Source: an uncultured Eubacteriales bacterium (GTDB taxonomy: Bacteria > Bacillota > Clostridia > Oscillospirales > Oscillospiraceae). From it: a stretch of DNA of 6,094 nucleotides. Below, one piece after another: positions 5,369-6,094 of this stretch. Made by a program: the position numbers and the translations under genes. Numbering within the stretch: position 1 is the stretch's first letter; every line of letters starts with the position of its first letter. The notes beneath the pieces are model-generated. The model did no database searches. It was not told the origin of the DNA and saw only the letters and a program-made list of their open reading frames with translations. Where the stretch lies: NCBI GenBank assembly GCA_900555665.1, contig USLX01000089.1, positions 1 to 6,094 on the forward strand, given 5' to 3'.

Positions 5369-5806
5369 ATGAAGAAGTTTTTCAACGAATTCAAGGAATT
5401 CATCTCCAAAGGCAATGTGATGGACATGGCCATCGGTGTGATCATTGCGACGGCCTTCGGCAAGATCACGACGTCGCTGGTCAACGACGTGTTTATGCCG
5501 CTGATCGGGATGCTGATCGGCGGGGTCGACCTCGCCACGCTGAACATCACGCTCTCGCCCGCCGTGGTAGACGAGGCCGGAACCGTGGTCAATGAGGCCG
5601 TGGTGGTCGGCATCGGTACCTTCCTGACAACGGTGATCGATTTTATTCTGGTCGCCTTCGTCGTGTTCCTGGTTGTCAAGGCGTTCAATGCCGCCAAGGC
5701 CAAGCTGGAAAAGCCCGCCGAGCCCGAACCTGCGCCGGCCGATCCCGAGCCGAGCAAGGAGGAGCTGCTGCTCACCGAAATCCGCGATCTGCTGAAGGAA
5801 AAATAA
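5369..5806 (+). CDS. mscL: Large-conductance mechanosensitive channel MscL
   Basis: MscL is a homopentameric membrane pore that opens under high membrane tension and releases solutes after a sudden drop in osmolarity. The protein has 145 residues (E. coli has 136). The N-terminal amphipathic helix MKKFFNEFKEFISKGNV runs into TM1 (about 16-45), which carries the family motif MDMAIGVIIATAFGKI and the pore-lining turn. A short periplasm-type loop (52-77) follows, with IGGVDLATLNITLSPA, then TM2 (about 78-104, IDFILVAFVVFLVVKAF). The cytoplasmic tail has an Ala/Pro/Glu-rich linker (115-129) and the conserved bundle helix EELLLTEIRDLLKE (131-144). AAGGAG (5355-5360) sits 8 bases before the ATG. 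It stands alone between a repeat-filled gap and its own terminator; I found no clear promoter, so it may rely on one hidden in the repeats or on read-through from serS. Confidence 0.97.
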   Translation: MKKFFNEFKEFISKGNVMDMAIGVIIATAFGKITTSLVNDVFMPLIGMLIGGVDLATLNITLSPAVVDEAGTVVNEAVVVGIGTFLTTVIDFILVAFVVFLVVKAFNAAKAKLEKPAEPEPAPADPEPSKEELLLTEIRDLLKEK

Positions 5807-5813
5807 GCAAACG

Positions 5814-5845
5814 CCCCGCCCCTCTTCTGAAGGGCGGGGTCTTTT
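5814..5845 (+). terminator. Intrinsic terminator of mscL
   Basis: CCCCGCCC (5814-5821) pairs perfectly with GGGCGGGG (5832-5839). After one mismatch the stem can continue by two pairs to a TTCT loop. TCTTTT (5840-5845) follows. It starts 7 bases after the mscL stop codon. Confidence 0.9.
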
Positions 5846-5982
5846 GTCCGCTGCCAAGGGCAAGGCCCGGCTTTTCAACGAGCCGGGGGAAACTGTTATC
5901 TGTTCCGAGCTGTCACACCGGAAAAGATGGCGGTCATCCTTTCTGTGGCCTATGCGCTTTGATCTGTCGGCGGCAGAATGTC

Positions 5983-6014
5983 AAAAACGGCCCGGATGCA
6001 AAGCATCCGGGCCG
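5983..6014 (-). terminator. Strong minus-strand intrinsic terminator
   Basis: CGGCCCGGATGC (5988-5999) and GCATCCGGGCCG (6003-6014) form a perfect 12-bp stem with a three-base loop. On the minus strand the stem is followed by TTTTT (5987-5983) and then GACA. On the + strand only CGAGAC follows, so the signal works for transcription coming from the right. The gene it serves would lie beyond the window. Confidence 0.75.
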
Positions 6015-6073
6015 CGAGACTGTCAAAAAAACGATAAACTGCAGCTCCGCAATAGAGCAGCGGGGATAGAGTG

Positions 6074-6094
6074 AAAGGGGCAAAAAGCCCCTTT
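6074..6094. terminator. Terminator-like hairpin at the window edge
   Basis: AAAGGGGC (6074-6081) and GCCCCTTT (6087-6094) form a perfect 8-bp stem around AAAAA. The window stops at the last stem base, so the tail on the + strand cannot be seen. On the minus strand the tail is TTT within the stem, then CAC, which is weak. Direction is therefore open. Confidence 0.5.

Larger units (their letters stand above)
5807..6094. other. 288-base 3' flank of mscL with several hairpins, no supported gene
   Basis: After the mscL terminator comes a hairpin of CCCGGCT (5866-5872) and AGCCGGG (5881-5887) without a T-run on either side. Only small, unconvincing stems follow until the strong hairpin at 5988-6014. 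A + strand frame starting with TTG inside the mscL terminator T-run runs to 6074, but it has no ribosome site and no protein-like pattern. I see no tRNA or recognisable structured RNA. Confidence 0.6.

Noticed and set aside
4846..5595. Several small + strand frames (4846-5028, 5021-5356, 5134-5595) in the serS-mscL gap
   Set aside because: They are translations of inverted repeats with skewed composition, lack ribosome sites, and the last runs into mscL in the wrong frame.
4985..5878. 297-residue minus-strand reading frame covering the repeat region and mscL antisense
   Set aside because: One half is the exact antisense of mscL and the other is translated from hairpin repeats, giving low-complexity Arg/Ser/Pro-rich sequence. 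No ribosome site supports it.
5866..5887. CCCGGCT/AGCCGGG hairpin as a second mscL terminator
   Set aside because: It has a 7-bp stem and 8-base loop but no T-run after it on either strand, so it is mentioned only as a hairpin.
5844..6074. Possible small + strand gene after mscL
   Set aside because: Its TTG start lies in the T-run of the mscL terminator, there is no Shine-Dalgarno sequence, and the translation crosses the strong hairpin at 5988-6014.
5895..6094. A structured non-coding RNA after mscL
   Set aside because: Only 4 to 5-bp stems with large loops are visible before the 5988 hairpin, and no known RNA family pattern is apparent.

Overview
The window is GC-rich and reads as core chromosome of a Gram-positive, Clostridia-type bacterium. 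I would guess an Oscillospirales-like gut lineage, but that is an inference. It rests on strong AGGAG-type ribosome binding sites, the form of the AspRS and SerRS proteins, a parA-parB pair next to serS, and GC-rich intergenic sequence packed with stem-loop repeats. I see no rRNA, tRNA, CRISPR array, phage gene or transposase gene.

Layout: bases 1-1109 hold the 3' part of aspS (aspartyl-tRNA synthetase), closed by a textbook terminator. A promoter with a perfect TATAAT box follows. It leads a tightly packed run of four genes on the + strand (1279-4802): parA, parB, a small protein with one membrane segment and a coiled coil, and serS (seryl-tRNA synthetase). Gaps inside this run are 3 to 24 bases and I see no internal promoter, so it is probably one operon that joins chromosome segregation to tRNA charging.

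Bases 4803-5368 hold no convincing gene. They contain a weak terminator and a dense mosaic of inverted repeats and hairpins. The most telling are two opposed copies of a 29-base element whose stems differ by a compensating G-C to C-G exchange; a third, decayed copy lies further on. There is also a perfect 15-bp AT-rich hairpin and a repeat of the ATTGC...GCAAT type. Next comes mscL (large mechanosensitive channel, 5369-5806) with its own strong terminator. Bases 5807-6094 have no gene I can support, but they carry a minus-strand terminator and another terminator-like hairpin cut by the window edge. These suggest that a gene to the right is transcribed toward mscL.

I did not find a new defence or mobile system. 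The points most worth a second look are the covarying hairpin repeat family, the unidentified membrane coiled-coil protein in the parAB operon, and the SerRS whose motifs look closer to archaeal and eukaryotic bacterial-type SerRS than to the common bacterial form.
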